A stretch of DNA of 32,156 bases from an uncultured Clostridia bacterium (GTDB lineage Bacteria > Bacillota > Clostridia > Oscillospirales > Ruminococcaceae), in assembly GCA_947627905.1 (NCBI GenBank), contig CANQXX010000022.1, positions 1 to 32,156 on the forward strand, read 5' to 3'. Under the pieces are notes generated by a model. That model did no database searches. It had not been told where the DNA came from and saw only the letters and a list, made by a program, of their open reading frames with translations. Positions 22,188 to 29,721 of this stretch are shown piece after piece (position 1 is the first letter of the stretch; every line of letters starts with the position of its first letter). Position numbers and translations under genes: made by a program.

Positions 22188-22215
22188 TTGTCAACAATGT
22201 TGAAAAATTTAAAAT
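22188..22215 (+). promoter_or_regulatory. Doubtful flotillin promoter with TCAACAATGTTGA palindrome
   Basis: TTGTCA (22188-22193), 16 bases, TAAAAT (22210-22215). A perfect 13-bp palindrome lies at 22191-22203 in the spacer. The predicted start would fall on the Shine-Dalgarno (GGGAGG, 22220-22225), which argues against normal use; the palindrome may still be a regulator site. Confidence 0.3.
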
Positions 22216-22233
22216 AAACGGGAGGTCTTTTAT

Positions 22234-23847
22234 ATGCAAAATGTTGAAACCCTTATTGCCGTATGCGTAATTGTCGTAGTGCTTTTTGCGGCAGTTGCGG
22301 CGATCCTGTCGCGGTACAGAAAATGTCCGTCGGACAAGATCATGGTAATTTACGGTAAAGTCGGCACTGACAAGAACGGTCAGGCTCGCAGCGCAAAATG
22401 TATCCACGGCGGCGCGGCGTTCATCGTGCCGATAATCCAATCCTATCAGTACCTTGACCTGACGCCTATTTCCATTAACGTTGACCTGAAAAACGCCCTT
22501 TCAAAGCAGAATATCCGTGTTGACGTTCCGTCAAGATTTACGGTAGGAATTTCCACCGAGCCGGGCATTATGCAGAACGCCGCAGAACGTCTGCTTGGTC
22601 TGAAAATGATGGAAATTCAGGAGCTTGCAAAGGATATCATCTTCGGACAGCTCCGTCTTGTTATCGCAACAATGGAGATCGAGGAGATCAACACAGACCG
22701 TGATAAATTCCTCGTTGCAGTTTCAAACAACGTTGAGATCGAACTTAAAAAGATCGGTCTGCGGCTCATAAACGTAAACGTTACCGATATCAACGACGAA
22801 TCCGGCTACATTGACGCTCTCGGTAAAGAAGCCGCCGCAAAGGCTATCAACGACGCCAAAAAGAGCGTTGCCGAAAAGGACAGAGACGGTGCTATCGGTG
22901 AAGCGAATGCCAAGAAGGATCAGCGTATTCAGGTTGCTGCTGCAAACGCTTCCGCTATCGAGGGTGAAAACGATGCAAAGATAGCAGTTGCTCAGTCCGA
23001 AGCTATCCGCCGCCAGAAAGAGGCCGAAGCCGACGCTAAAGCTACAAACGACGCAAAAGTTGCCGTTGCTGAGACGAGCCGCGACGGTGAGATCGGTCAG
23101 GCAAACGCTATGAAGGACCAGCGTATACAGGTGGCTGCCGCAAACGCCGCTGCTATCGAGGGTGAAAACAACGCCAAGATCGCAGTTGCCCAGTCGGAAG
23201 CAAAGCGCCGCGAAAAAGAAGCCGAAGCCCTCAAAACGGCTATTACCGCAGAAGCAGTTCAGGCTGCAAAGGCAAAGGAAGAAGCCTACATTGCTCAGCA
23301 GGAAGCCGAAAATAAACGTGCCGAGCTGGAAATGGCAACTCAGAAAGCCGATATCATCGTAAAGGCTCAGATAGAAAAGGAAAAAGCCGAGATCGCTGCA
23401 GAAGCCGAAGCGGAAGTCCTCCGCAGAAAAGCACGAGGCGAAGCGGACGCTATCTATGCGAAAATGGCTGCCGAAGCAAAGGGTGCAATGGAAATTCTCC
23501 AGAAGCAGGCAGAAGGTATGCGCGCGCTTGTTGACGCTGCCGGAGACGCGGATTCCGCAGTAAAAATGGTAATTGCCGACAAGCTGGAGGACCTGATGAG
23601 GATTCAGGTAGACGCTATCAAGAATATCAAGATAGACAAGATAACCGTCTGGGACGGCGGCAAAAATCCCGACGGGAACACTGCCACTGCGGATTTTATC
23701 GCAGGAATGATGAAGTCCGTTCCGCCGCTCAATGAAGTTTTCAAGCAGGCAGGAATGGAGCTCCCCGCGCTTCTGGGAAAAGAGCTTGAAAATCCGGCTG
23801 ACGAAGCAGAAAACGCTGCTGCCGAAGAGACTGAAGCGGATATCTGA
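22234..23847 (+). CDS. Flotillin-like SPFH-domain membrane protein
   Basis: This 537-residue protein has an N-terminal membrane segment (residues 6-26), an SPFH/band-7 domain (about 30-200, YRKCPSDKIMVIYGKVG ... LRLINVNVTDIND), and a long Ala/Glu-rich coiled coil (about 200-425) with the EA repeats typical of flotillins. A C-terminal part (about 430-537) ends in an acidic tail. Flotillins scaffold membrane microdomains and pair with NfeD proteins. The coiled coil contains a near-perfect tandem duplication of 66 residues (205-270 and 271-336). GGGAGG stands 8 bases before the ATG. It is separated from the NfeD-like gene by the zinc-ribbon gene and a three-gene AT-rich block. Confidence 0.93.
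   Translation: MQNVETLIAVCVIVVVLFAAVAAILSRYRKCPSDKIMVIYGKVGTDKNGQARSAKCIHGGAAFIVPIIQSYQYLDLTPISINVDLKNALSKQNIRVDVPSRFTVGISTEPGIMQNAAERLLGLKMMEIQELAKDIIFGQLRLVIATMEIEEINTDRDKFLVAVSNNVEIELKKIGLRLINVNVTDINDESGYIDALGKEAAAKAINDAKKSVAEKDRDGAIGEANAKKDQRIQVAAANASAIEGENDAKIAVAQSEAIRRQKEAEADAKATNDAKVAVAETSRDGEIGQANAMKDQRIQVAAANAAAIEGENNAKIAVAQSEAKRREKEAEALKTAITAEAVQAAKAKEEAYIAQQEAENKRAELEMATQKADIIVKAQIEKEKAEIAAEAEAEVLRRKARGEADAIYAKMAAEAKGAMEILQKQAEGMRALVDAAGDADSAVKMVIADKLEDLMRIQVDAIKNIKIDKITVWDGGKNPDGNTATADFIAGMMKSVPPLNEVFKQAGMELPALLGKELENPADEAENAAAEETEADI
22846..23241 (+). repeat. Tandem 198-bp duplication within the flotillin coiled coil
   Basis: Unit 1 (22846-23043) and unit 2 (23044-23241) encode 66 residues each. 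Both contain NDAK, an R-D-G-x-I-G-x-A-N-A block, KDQRIQVAAANA, AIEGEN and AKIAVAQSEA at the same offset. Many differences are silent, so the duplication is old or under selection at protein level. Confidence 0.85.
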
Positions 23848-23881
23848 AAAACTCCCGCAGGATCAATATAAAAACTTAAAG

Positions 23882-23920
23882 GACCGTTCGTACAGAAATG
23901 TGTGAACGGTTCTATTCTTT
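23882..23920 (+). terminator. Terminator after flotillin
   Basis: ACCGTTCGTACA (23883-23894) and TGTGTGAACGGT (23899-23910) form a 12-bp stem with G-U pairs and a GAAA tetraloop, followed by TCTATTCTTTT. Confidence 0.75.
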
Positions 23921-23962
23921 TCCCGGGAAGAATATATATATCCTAAAAAGGAGGATAAAATC

Positions 23963-24244
23963 ATGAACGATGTAAACAAGCCTATGCCCGTACACAATAT
24001 TATCCTTGAAGGGAGAAAAAAACTGTCGGTGTCGGGCGTTACGGACGTTGACAGATTTGACGAAAATACGGTGCTTCTTTATACCAGCATGGGAGAAATG
24101 ACTATCAAAGGCACTGACCTGCACGTCAATGGACTTTCCGTTGAAAGCGGAGAAATGAGCGTTGAGGGAGAAATAAAAAGCATACTGTACGGCGATCCGG
24201 ACAGGAAAGCCCCTCTTTCACTGTTTGATAAAATTTTTCACTGA
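23963..24244 (+). CDS. yabP: Sporulation protein YabP
   Basis: This 93-residue protein matches YabP: HNIILEGRKKLSVSGVTDVD, F-D-E-x-T-V-L-L-Y-T, L-H-V-N-G-L-S-V-E-S-G-E. YabP is made in the mother cell under sigma-E; in Bacillus it is linked with YabQ in spore cortex formation. The next gene is yabQ, 12 bases later, then divIC and yabR, the Bacillus order. AAGGAGG precedes the ATG. Confidence 0.95.
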   Translation: MNDVNKPMPVHNIILEGRKKLSVSGVTDVDRFDENTVLLYTSMGEMTIKGTDLHVNGLSVESGEMSVEGEIKSILYGDPDRKAPLSLFDKIFH

Positions 24245-24256
24245 CGAGGTGACGAT

Positions 24257-24808
24257 TTGCATTTAGATACATTTTTTTCAGTTTCTCAGCATACTGCAAT
24301 GTTCCTGCTTTCCGTCGTCCTCGGAGCGGCTCTCGGAGTGGTATATGACTGCTTCCGCGCGTTAAGGGTGATATTTCCGCCGGCAGCCAAAAAAAATGCG
24401 GTCATAGCGGAGGATATCATCTTCTGGCTCATATACGGCTTCTGTATATTCTGTTATGCGGCGTCATTTGCACGCGGACAGGTAAGATTTTTTATGTTTT
24501 TCGGGTCGCTTATTGGATTTGTCCTTTACCTTGTCACCGTGGGCAGCATAGTTATAGGCATAATAAGAAGCGTTTTCGGAGCATTTTACAAAATATTACA
24601 TCAAGTATATTCGCGCTTGATTGAACCTTTTGTAAAAATATTTAAAACTATTTGTCAAAAAATTGTGCCGCTTTTTGTGCGAAATCATAAAAATGCAGAA
24701 ATTCCCGAAAGAAGTGTTAAAAACCACTTGAAAAATGCCGTCTCTATGGTGTATAATAAGTACATTAGTGTAGAGAAAAACATTCGGGGAAAGGAAACAG
24801 GAAGGTGA
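24257..24808 (+). CDS. yabQ: Spore cortex biosynthesis protein YabQ
   Basis: The start is TTG at 24257, 5 bases after GAGGTGA. The 183-residue protein has three to four membrane segments in the first 110 residues, with the YabQ landmarks G-V-V-Y-D-C-F-R-A-L-R, EDIIFWLIYGF and ARGQVRFFMFFG. YabQ lies in the forespore membrane and is needed for cortex assembly. The C-terminal 70 residues are basic and cytoplasmic. The stop is 4 bases before the divIC ATG. Confidence 0.92.
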   Translation: MHLDTFFSVSQHTAMFLLSVVLGAALGVVYDCFRALRVIFPPAAKKNAVIAEDIIFWLIYGFCIFCYAASFARGQVRFFMFFGSLIGFVLYLVTVGSIVIGIIRSVFGAFYKILHQVYSRLIEPFVKIFKTICQKIVPLFVRNHKNAEIPERSVKNHLKNAVSMVYNKYISVEKNIRGKETGR

Positions 24809-24812
24809 AGGC

Positions 24813-25163
24813 ATGAACGAAGCGGAAGTGCTCAATGCCCAAAAAAATAAAAAGAACCTCAAGCACCTGAAAAAAAAGAAAAACAGTCACCCGCTCCTCG
24901 GCGCTCTGGGATTTATAGCAGGCTCTGCTTTTGTTCTGTACTGCTGCGCCTCAATAGTTTTGACCAAGGCGGAGATCGCCGAGAAAAAACAGGAACTTGC
25001 TGTACTGTCCGAAAAAGCCGAACAGCTTGAAGAGGAAAACGACGAGTACCAGAGCATTCTTTCCGAAGAGGACGAAAGAGAATTTATGGAGCGCTATGCA
25101 ATAGAGGTGCTCGGATACGCTTATCCGAACGAAAGACGTTTCTACGATACTATGGGAAATTAA
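24813..25163 (+). CDS. divIC: Cell-division septum protein DivIC (FtsB family)
   Basis: This 116-residue bitopic protein has a very basic cytoplasmic N-terminus (about 1-30, KNLKHLKKKKNSH), one membrane segment (about 32-53) and an external coiled coil (about 55-90, leucine-spaced EKKQELAVLSEKAEQLEEEN). The end, M-E-R-Y-A-I-E-V-L-G-Y-A-Y-P-N-E-R-R-F, is the FtsB/DivIC signature. It would join FtsL and DivIB at the division and sporulation septum. AGGAAGG lies before the ATG. Confidence 0.93.
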   Translation: MNEAEVLNAQKNKKNLKHLKKKKNSHPLLGALGFIAGSAFVLYCCASIVLTKAEIAEKKQELAVLSEKAEQLEEENDEYQSILSEEDEREFMERYAIEVLGYAYPNERRFYDTMGN

Positions 25164-25238
25164 AAAAGGAACATTCCCCTTTAAAGGAATGCCCCGAAAG
25201 GGATATATAAAATCAAACGAGAGGATCAAAAATTTTTT

Positions 25239-25682
25239 ATGCAGCTTGAAACTGGAAAGATCTACGAAGGCAAAGTGACCGGAATAACCAAATTCGGAGC
25301 ATTCGTGGAAATAGAGCCGGGTACTACCGGAATGGTACATATCAGCGAGGTCGCCAACACCTATGTAAACGAGATCAAGGATCATCTTACCGAGGGACAA
25401 ACGGTAAAGGTAAAAGTGCTTTCGGTAAGCGGAGAGGGCAAGATATCACTGTCTATCAAAAAAGCCATGGACAGTTCCGCTCCGAAAAAGGACAGCAGAC
25501 ACAGCGGAAACGGCGGCAGACGTCCGGACGCTTCCAGACCCGCTCAGGAGAAAGCCCCCCAGTCTCCCGAAGCTGCTTTTGAGGATATGCTCAACAAGTT
25601 CAAGCAAAGCTCGGACGAGCGCATGGGCGATCTTAAAAAAGTCCTTGACGTCAAGCGCAGAAATCCTTCAAGAAGAAAGTAA
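25239..25682 (+). CDS. yabR: S1-domain RNA-binding protein YabR
   Basis: This 147-residue protein has an S1 RNA-binding domain in residues 1-72 (GKIYEGKVTGITKFGAFVEI, GMVHISEV, GEGKISLSIKKA) and a basic, disordered tail. The order divIC-yabR agrees with Bacillus; the family also resembles general stress protein 13. It probably binds ribosomes or mRNA; the exact role is unknown. The spacing from the GAGAGGA site to the ATG is long (about 13 bases). Confidence 0.92.
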   Translation: MQLETGKIYEGKVTGITKFGAFVEIEPGTTGMVHISEVANTYVNEIKDHLTEGQTVKVKVLSVSGEGKISLSIKKAMDSSAPKKDSRHSGNGGRRPDASRPAQEKAPQSPEAAFEDMLNKFKQSSDERMGDLKKVLDVKRRNPSRRK

Positions 25683-25688
25683 GCAGCA

Positions 25689-25717
25689 AGCCGTACTCAA
25701 AAAGTACGGCTGTTTTT
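25689..25717 (+). terminator. Terminator after yabR
   Basis: AGCCGTACT (25689-25697), loop CAAAA, AGTACGGCT (25703-25711), GTTTTT. It separates the yab operon from the next gene. Confidence 0.9.
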
Positions 25718-25735
25718 GTAAAAGGGGCATTTTAA

Positions 25736-26854
25736 ATGGGAAGCGAAAAAATAAGTGAAATTTTCCCCGAAGACCATGACGCGGAGAAAATTTATCCGCA
25801 GGAAATAAAAATCGTTGAAAATGACGTTCTGGATATTGAACTTCCGCCATACGAAGAAAATTTTTCGCATATCGGAGACGTGGATAACGAAGAACCGTTC
25901 TATGAAAAAAAACAGGAAGTTTACGAGCGGAATATAAAAATTGCCGAAAAGAAATTTTCCCTTGAAAAAGCAAAAAAAGAAGCTCTTGAAAATAAAGAAA
26001 AAGCATTGCAGCGCGAACAGGCTATACGGAATTACAAAGAAAATAACAAAGGTCCTGACAGAAAAAAGATAAATATGCTCATAGGCGCGGGAGTTTGTCT
26101 GCTGCTGGTAATATTTTTCATAGGTATAACTGCGCTTCAAAGTGCAGCGCCTGCGCAGCCTATAGTTGAGTTTACGACAGTTGCCGTCAATGAATTTATT
26201 CCGGACAGCGATGAAGAGGAGAAACTGCCGGAATTGACCGAGGTCATCGCGGAAGAAGCTGCGGAAGATGCGGAAGAACATTTGCCGGAAATTACCGAAG
26301 TAATTCCGGAAGAAGTTATTGAAGATGAAGAAGAACAGGTGCCGGAAGCTGACGAAGTAATTCCGGAAGAAGTTACGGAAACGGAACTTGACCTTTCTCC
26401 GCTGAAAGCTACGGTAGGTTCATACGTTTACAATACCGATGATATTTCTTACAGATTTACACCGTCAGAATATGTGAACGAGTACGGCGTTGACTGCATA
26501 AGGCTAAAGGTAGAGGCAAAAAGGATCTCCGACAAGGAAAAACTTTGCGTTGTTCCGTCCTTTTATCTTCACAACAGCATTACAAGGATCGAGGACAGAG
26601 GAAATGTAGTTGCTTTTGACAGCGCAACGGCTGAATACACAAGTCCGACGATATATGAATACAGTGACGGCACTGTAAGTGAACCTGAACAGTCTATGGT
26701 CGCGGTCTACCTTGAGGGAGACGGCACATACAGTATGGAATTTGATTTTTATATTCATGACGGAGAAAGCTATGACAGTCTGCGTTATTATCCCGATCTG
26801 AATACATTTCCTCGCCATACCGACAATGCCGACCAATATTTTGAGCTTTCATGA
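25736..26854 (+). CDS. Single-pass membrane protein with Glu-rich tandem repeats, unknown function
   Basis: This 372-residue protein has a charged cytoplasmic N-terminus with a predicted coiled coil (about 55-105), one membrane segment (about 113-134), then an extracellular stalk made of three 19-residue repeats (164-182, 183-201, 202-220; pattern [LV]PExxEVIxEE). A beta-rich C-terminal domain follows (about 225-372). I do not recognise that domain; it has no visible catalytic motif. The layout suits a surface sensor or adhesin-like protein. It is preceded by a terminator, so it needs its own promoter, which I could not identify. The last 6 bases overlap the end of gpr on the opposite strand. 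Confidence 0.75.
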   Translation: MGSEKISEIFPEDHDAEKIYPQEIKIVENDVLDIELPPYEENFSHIGDVDNEEPFYEKKQEVYERNIKIAEKKFSLEKAKKEALENKEKALQREQAIRNYKENNKGPDRKKINMLIGAGVCLLLVIFFIGITALQSAAPAQPIVEFTTVAVNEFIPDSDEEEKLPELTEVIAEEAAEDAEEHLPEITEVIPEEVIEDEEEQVPEADEVIPEEVTETELDLSPLKATVGSYVYNTDDISYRFTPSEYVNEYGVDCIRLKVEAKRISDKEKLCVVPSFYLHNSITRIEDRGNVVAFDSATAEYTSPTIYEYSDGTVSEPEQSMVAVYLEGDGTYSMEFDFYIHDGESYDSLRYYPDLNTFPRHTDNADQYFELS

Positions 26855-27706
26855 CAGGGCAGTGATATCTTCAATTGAAAGCCCCGGCTGTAACGCTTTG
26901 TTTATGGAAAAGGCAAGCAGCCGCGATGTGCGTTCGATAAGTTTGTCAACATCACGGGGAGTTACCATCATATTCGGCAGGTGCTTATCAGGCGGATCGC
27001 CGGTTATATTTTCTACAATTGTGTGCATATCCACAACGGTGGGAACGCCTATGGCAATCACCGGTATTCCGAGCGTTGCTTCGGAAAGCTCTCTGCGGCG
27101 GTTCTGGACGCCGGAGCCGGGAGATATCCCCGAATCGCTTAGCTGTATGGTAGAGCCGAGACGGGAAATATCCGAGCAGGCAAGGGCGTCTATGGCGATG
27201 ACTATATCCGGCTTTGTTTCGGCACATATGGAACGGATAATTTCGGCGGCTTCTATACCCGTCTGACCCAGAACTCCCGGAGCGATAGCGGAGACCTTGT
27301 TTAATCTGCGGAGTTCGTGTCCTTCGGGAAGCTCGTCATGGAGATGTCTTGTGGCTATTATCTGTGACGTTACCATAGGACCGAGGGCGTCGGGAGTTAT
27401 GTCTGCATTTCCCAGACCGGCTATAAGTGCGGAGCTGCGCCCCTCGCCTTTCAGACGTATTATTTCGTCGGCTATGTTTGAAACCTGTTCGCTGAGATCC
27501 TCCGGAGCGGCGGAAAGACGATCCGTTTCTATGGTGATGTAGCGCCCTTTGGGCTTGCCTATCCTTACTCCGGCAACATCGTCGGTAACGATTATTTCGG
27601 TTATCGAGCAGGCGGAGCTTTTCCGCAGCTTTCTTTTTATCCCTTTCGGGAGTTCTGCGGCGTTTTCGTCTATCATTTCAACTGCAAGATCTGTTCGTAT
27701 GGACAT
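26849..27706 (-). CDS. gpr: Germination protease GPR
   Basis: The 285-residue protein shows the GPR N-terminus R-T-D-L-A-V-E, where the propeptide is removed, and the conserved core VAGVRIGKPKGRYITIE, GLGNADITPDALGP, APGVLGQTGIE, AIDALA and the P-G-S-G-V-Q-N-R-R block. GPR is the aspartate-type protease that degrades small acid-soluble spore proteins at germination. It is somewhat shorter than Bacillus GPR. AAAGGAA precedes the ATG. No sigma-G promoter could be placed with confidence in 27707-27800. Confidence 0.95.
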   Translation of the reverse strand: MSIRTDLAVEMIDENAAELPKGIKRKLRKSSACSITEIIVTDDVAGVRIGKPKGRYITIETDRLSAAPEDLSEQVSNIADEIIRLKGEGRSSALIAGLGNADITPDALGPMVTSQIIATRHLHDELPEGHELRRLNKVSAIAPGVLGQTGIEAAEIIRSICAETKPDIVIAIDALACSDISRLGSTIQLSDSGISPGSGVQNRRRELSEATLGIPVIAIGVPTVVDMHTIVENITGDPPDKHLPNMMVTPRDVDKLIERTSRLLAFSINKALQPGLSIEDITALS

Positions 27707-27800
27707 ATTGAAAATTCCTTTCCGGTTATTTTCGGCATGGATTTGTATAAATTGCTTAAAAAACCATGTGAAAATTTTCTGTCTTTTTTGATGTTGCCTA

Positions 27801-27829
27801 TTGAAAAAAAACTGGAAAAATGTTAATAT
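27801..27829 (+). promoter_or_regulatory. Promoter of rpsT
   Basis: TTGAAA (27801-27806), 17 bases, TAATAT (27824-27829). Transcription would start near 27836 and leave an untranslated leader of about 230 bases before rpsT. Confidence 0.6.
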
Positions 27830-27835
27830 TATTAT

Positions 27836-28068
27836 TAGGCTTGCGCAGGGATATTAAAGGATTAGGGCAGCCGTACTGTCAAATCGCTGAAATTCCTGCG
27901 GCTGAGATGAGTCATTACATCTTTGCTCAGCCGGAAAAAATGTACAAATGACATTTTTATCGGTAACCGGTATCGCAAAGCCGTCCGTGTCAGGCTTTGA
28001 ATGTCGTTCATGCCGAATTTTATTTTAGTGTTTCCGAAAAACGTAAAATTATTTAAGGAGAGAAAAGT
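27836..28068 (+). promoter_or_regulatory. Long structured leader of rpsT, candidate regulatory RNA
   Basis: No reading frame of note is present. CGGCTGAG (27899-27906) can pair with CTCAGCCG (27926-27933) or, through its first six bases, with an earlier CAGCCG (27868-27873), so two exclusive hairpins are possible. A third hairpin joins CAAAGCC (27976-27982) and GGCTTTG (27993-27999). There is no U-run terminator, so any control would act on translation or RNA stability. S20 autoregulation is known in E. coli; a relation here is inference. Confidence 0.45.
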
Positions 28069-28332
28069 ATGCCAAACATCAAATCCGCAAAGAAAAGAGT
28101 AAAGGTCATCAAGGCTAAGGCTATGCAGAACAAAATGGTAAAGTCCAACCTCAAGACTATTCTTAAAAACGCCGATGCTGCCTGTGCAGAAAAGGCTGAA
28201 AATTCCGAGGCTGCTATCAGACTGGCTATGAAGAAAGTGGATCAGGCTGCCGCAAAGAATATCATTCACAAGAATGCCGCAGCAAGAAAGAAATCCCAGC
28301 TTGCCAAGAAGCTGAATGCTACCAAGGCATAA
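28069..28332 (+). CDS. rpsT: 30S ribosomal protein S20
   Basis: This 87-residue, very basic helical protein begins MPNIKSAKKRVKVIKAKAMQN, the standard S20 start, and ends with the Lys/Ala-rich H-K-N-A-A-A-R-K-K-S-Q-L-A-K-K-L. It binds 16S rRNA early in 30S assembly. AAGGAGAG stands 8 bases before the ATG. The gene is monocistronic, with a long leader and its own terminator. Confidence 0.98.
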   Translation: MPNIKSAKKRVKVIKAKAMQNKMVKSNLKTILKNADAACAEKAENSEAAIRLAMKKVDQAAAKNIIHKNAAARKKSQLAKKLNATKA

Positions 28333-28351
28333 AGTCAAAAAATAGCTATTT

Positions 28352-28380
28352 AACGGCTGTCCGGTAAGGGCAGCCGTTTT
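28352..28380 (+). terminator. Terminator after rpsT
   Basis: AACGGCTG with CC forms a stem with GG and CAGCCGTT (28352-28378) around a short loop, followed by TTTTATTT. Confidence 0.88.
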
Positions 28381-28413
28381 ATTTCGGTATTTATAATATA
28401 AAGCAATAAATTT

Positions 28414-29607
28414 TTACCATTCAATAAAATCAAGAGTAAAAGCGTCCATTATGGTATCAATATTAGGCAGAACTCTTTCCTTTATTATATCGGCAGCATT
28501 TTTTACCCTTTCTTCATATGTAAGATCTGTATCGTCCGCAGAAAGATAAACATATGCCTTGCGGTATTCGCCGAATATCTTTACTGCATTTACGGCTTTT
28601 TCACGGTCTTCCTGTATTGAACCGGTAAAATACACAGCAGTGAATTTATCAAGAAAATGCATACTTATATCATTTTCAGAGCCGGTAAGTTCTCCGTCCT
28701 TTCCTGATTCAAGAAAATATGTGCAGGCAAAATAAACTTCACAGATATCATATATCGGATGACCGCGCATAAGTTCTCCTGTGCCGATCATAAGCAGTTC
28801 GTCGTCCCGTATCATTATGTTATTTTTGTTGTAAAGATCTCCGTGTATCATTGTATTTCTTTCCGGGACGGAATCAATAAGCCTGTTGAGTTCGGACATT
28901 TCATCATCGGTCAGAACGCCCTCAAGCTCTGCAAAGCGTTGACGGTAAACATCATTTGCGCTGACAAGCTCACCGCAGCCGAGCTCTGTTGAATGAAGTT
29001 TTTTTGTAAGCGCGGCAAACTTTTCAACATATTCGTCAAAATGTTCCGGATCGTTTTTCAGGCGGTCAACAAGCGTATCCGACTGTACAATCTCAAAAAT
29101 AACGCCGTATCTTTCTCCGCATTTTACAATATCGAATGAAATTGCAGTCGGTATCCCGTTTATAAAAGCCTGTTTGGCAAAATTCATTTCACGTCTTATA
29201 TCTTCAAGATCGGATCTGTTATATATCTTTACTATCGTGTCACGATCAAGACGATAGACCGTATATATTTCACATTCTTCTATTACCTTGCAGTCCTCAA
29301 CGGATATTTCGCGCAGGATCTTGCGAGTATCTATGATATCGGTAATGCCTTCCATGTCGAGCAATTCATATACATCGCATGAAGCGTTTACAATCTGCAG
29401 ATCCGGCTTTGCCTTTTTCACTTTAAGTATGGCTTTCATTCCTGCGCTTGAGATATATTTCAGTTCTTCCGCGTCAATAATGACTTTTTCGGCATTATGT
29501 TCATCTATTGCGCGCAGTATTTTTTTGCCGACAGATACTGCGTTTGCAGAGTCTACTCTTCCGGTCAGTCTTACTGTCAGGGTATCGTTATTGAAGTTCA
29601 TTTTCAC
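28414..29607 (-). CDS. STAS domain fused to APH-family phosphotransferase
   Basis: The 397-residue protein has a STAS anti-anti-sigma domain (about residues 1-98) with the phospho-acceptor region D-A-E-E-L-K-Y-I-S-S-A-G-M (Ser53/54), followed by an aminoglycoside-phosphotransferase/kinase-like domain (about 110-397). The catalytic loop H255-G-D257 with N262 is present (IHGDLYNKNN). The usual metal-binding Asp about 18 residues later is Gly275 (MIGTGELMRGHP), and the codon GGC differs from Asp GAC by one base. It may be a weak kinase or a pseudokinase. The start is GTG at 29607 or ATG at 29601; the ribosome site is weak for both. Such a fusion could link nutrient or stress signals to sigma-factor partner switching (inference). 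No anti-sigma gene is near. Confidence 0.85.
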   Translation of the reverse strand: MKMNFNNDTLTVRLTGRVDSANAVSVGKKILRAIDEHNAEKVIIDAEELKYISSAGMKAILKVKKAKPDLQIVNASCDVYELLDMEGITDIIDTRKILREISVEDCKVIEECEIYTVYRLDRDTIVKIYNRSDLEDIRREMNFAKQAFINGIPTAISFDIVKCGERYGVIFEIVQSDTLVDRLKNDPEHFDEYVEKFAALTKKLHSTELGCGELVSANDVYRQRFAELEGVLTDDEMSELNRLIDSVPERNTMIHGDLYNKNNIMIRDDELLMIGTGELMRGHPIYDICEVYFACTYFLESGKDGELTGSENDISMHFLDKFTAVYFTGSIQEDREKAVNAVKIFGEYRKAYVYLSADDTDLTYEERVKNAADIIKERVLPNIDTIMDAFTLDFIEW

Positions 29608-29721
29608 GGTATAACACTTTCTTCTGAAAAAATTTTTAATAATCGGTATCCATTTTTATTTTTCGTATATTGCCGCAGCCTATGGTCTGTTCATTAAAAG
29701 AAAAATAAGCTCGATCCCGGC

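Noticed and set aside
25160-25200. Hairpin between divIC and yabR as a terminator
   Set aside because: CATTCC/GGAATG is short and lacks a T run; probably read through.
29608-29721. agrD-like peptide gene next to the AgrC-like kinase
   Set aside because: No short frame with a ribosome site and agrD features was found here or in 31828-32057.
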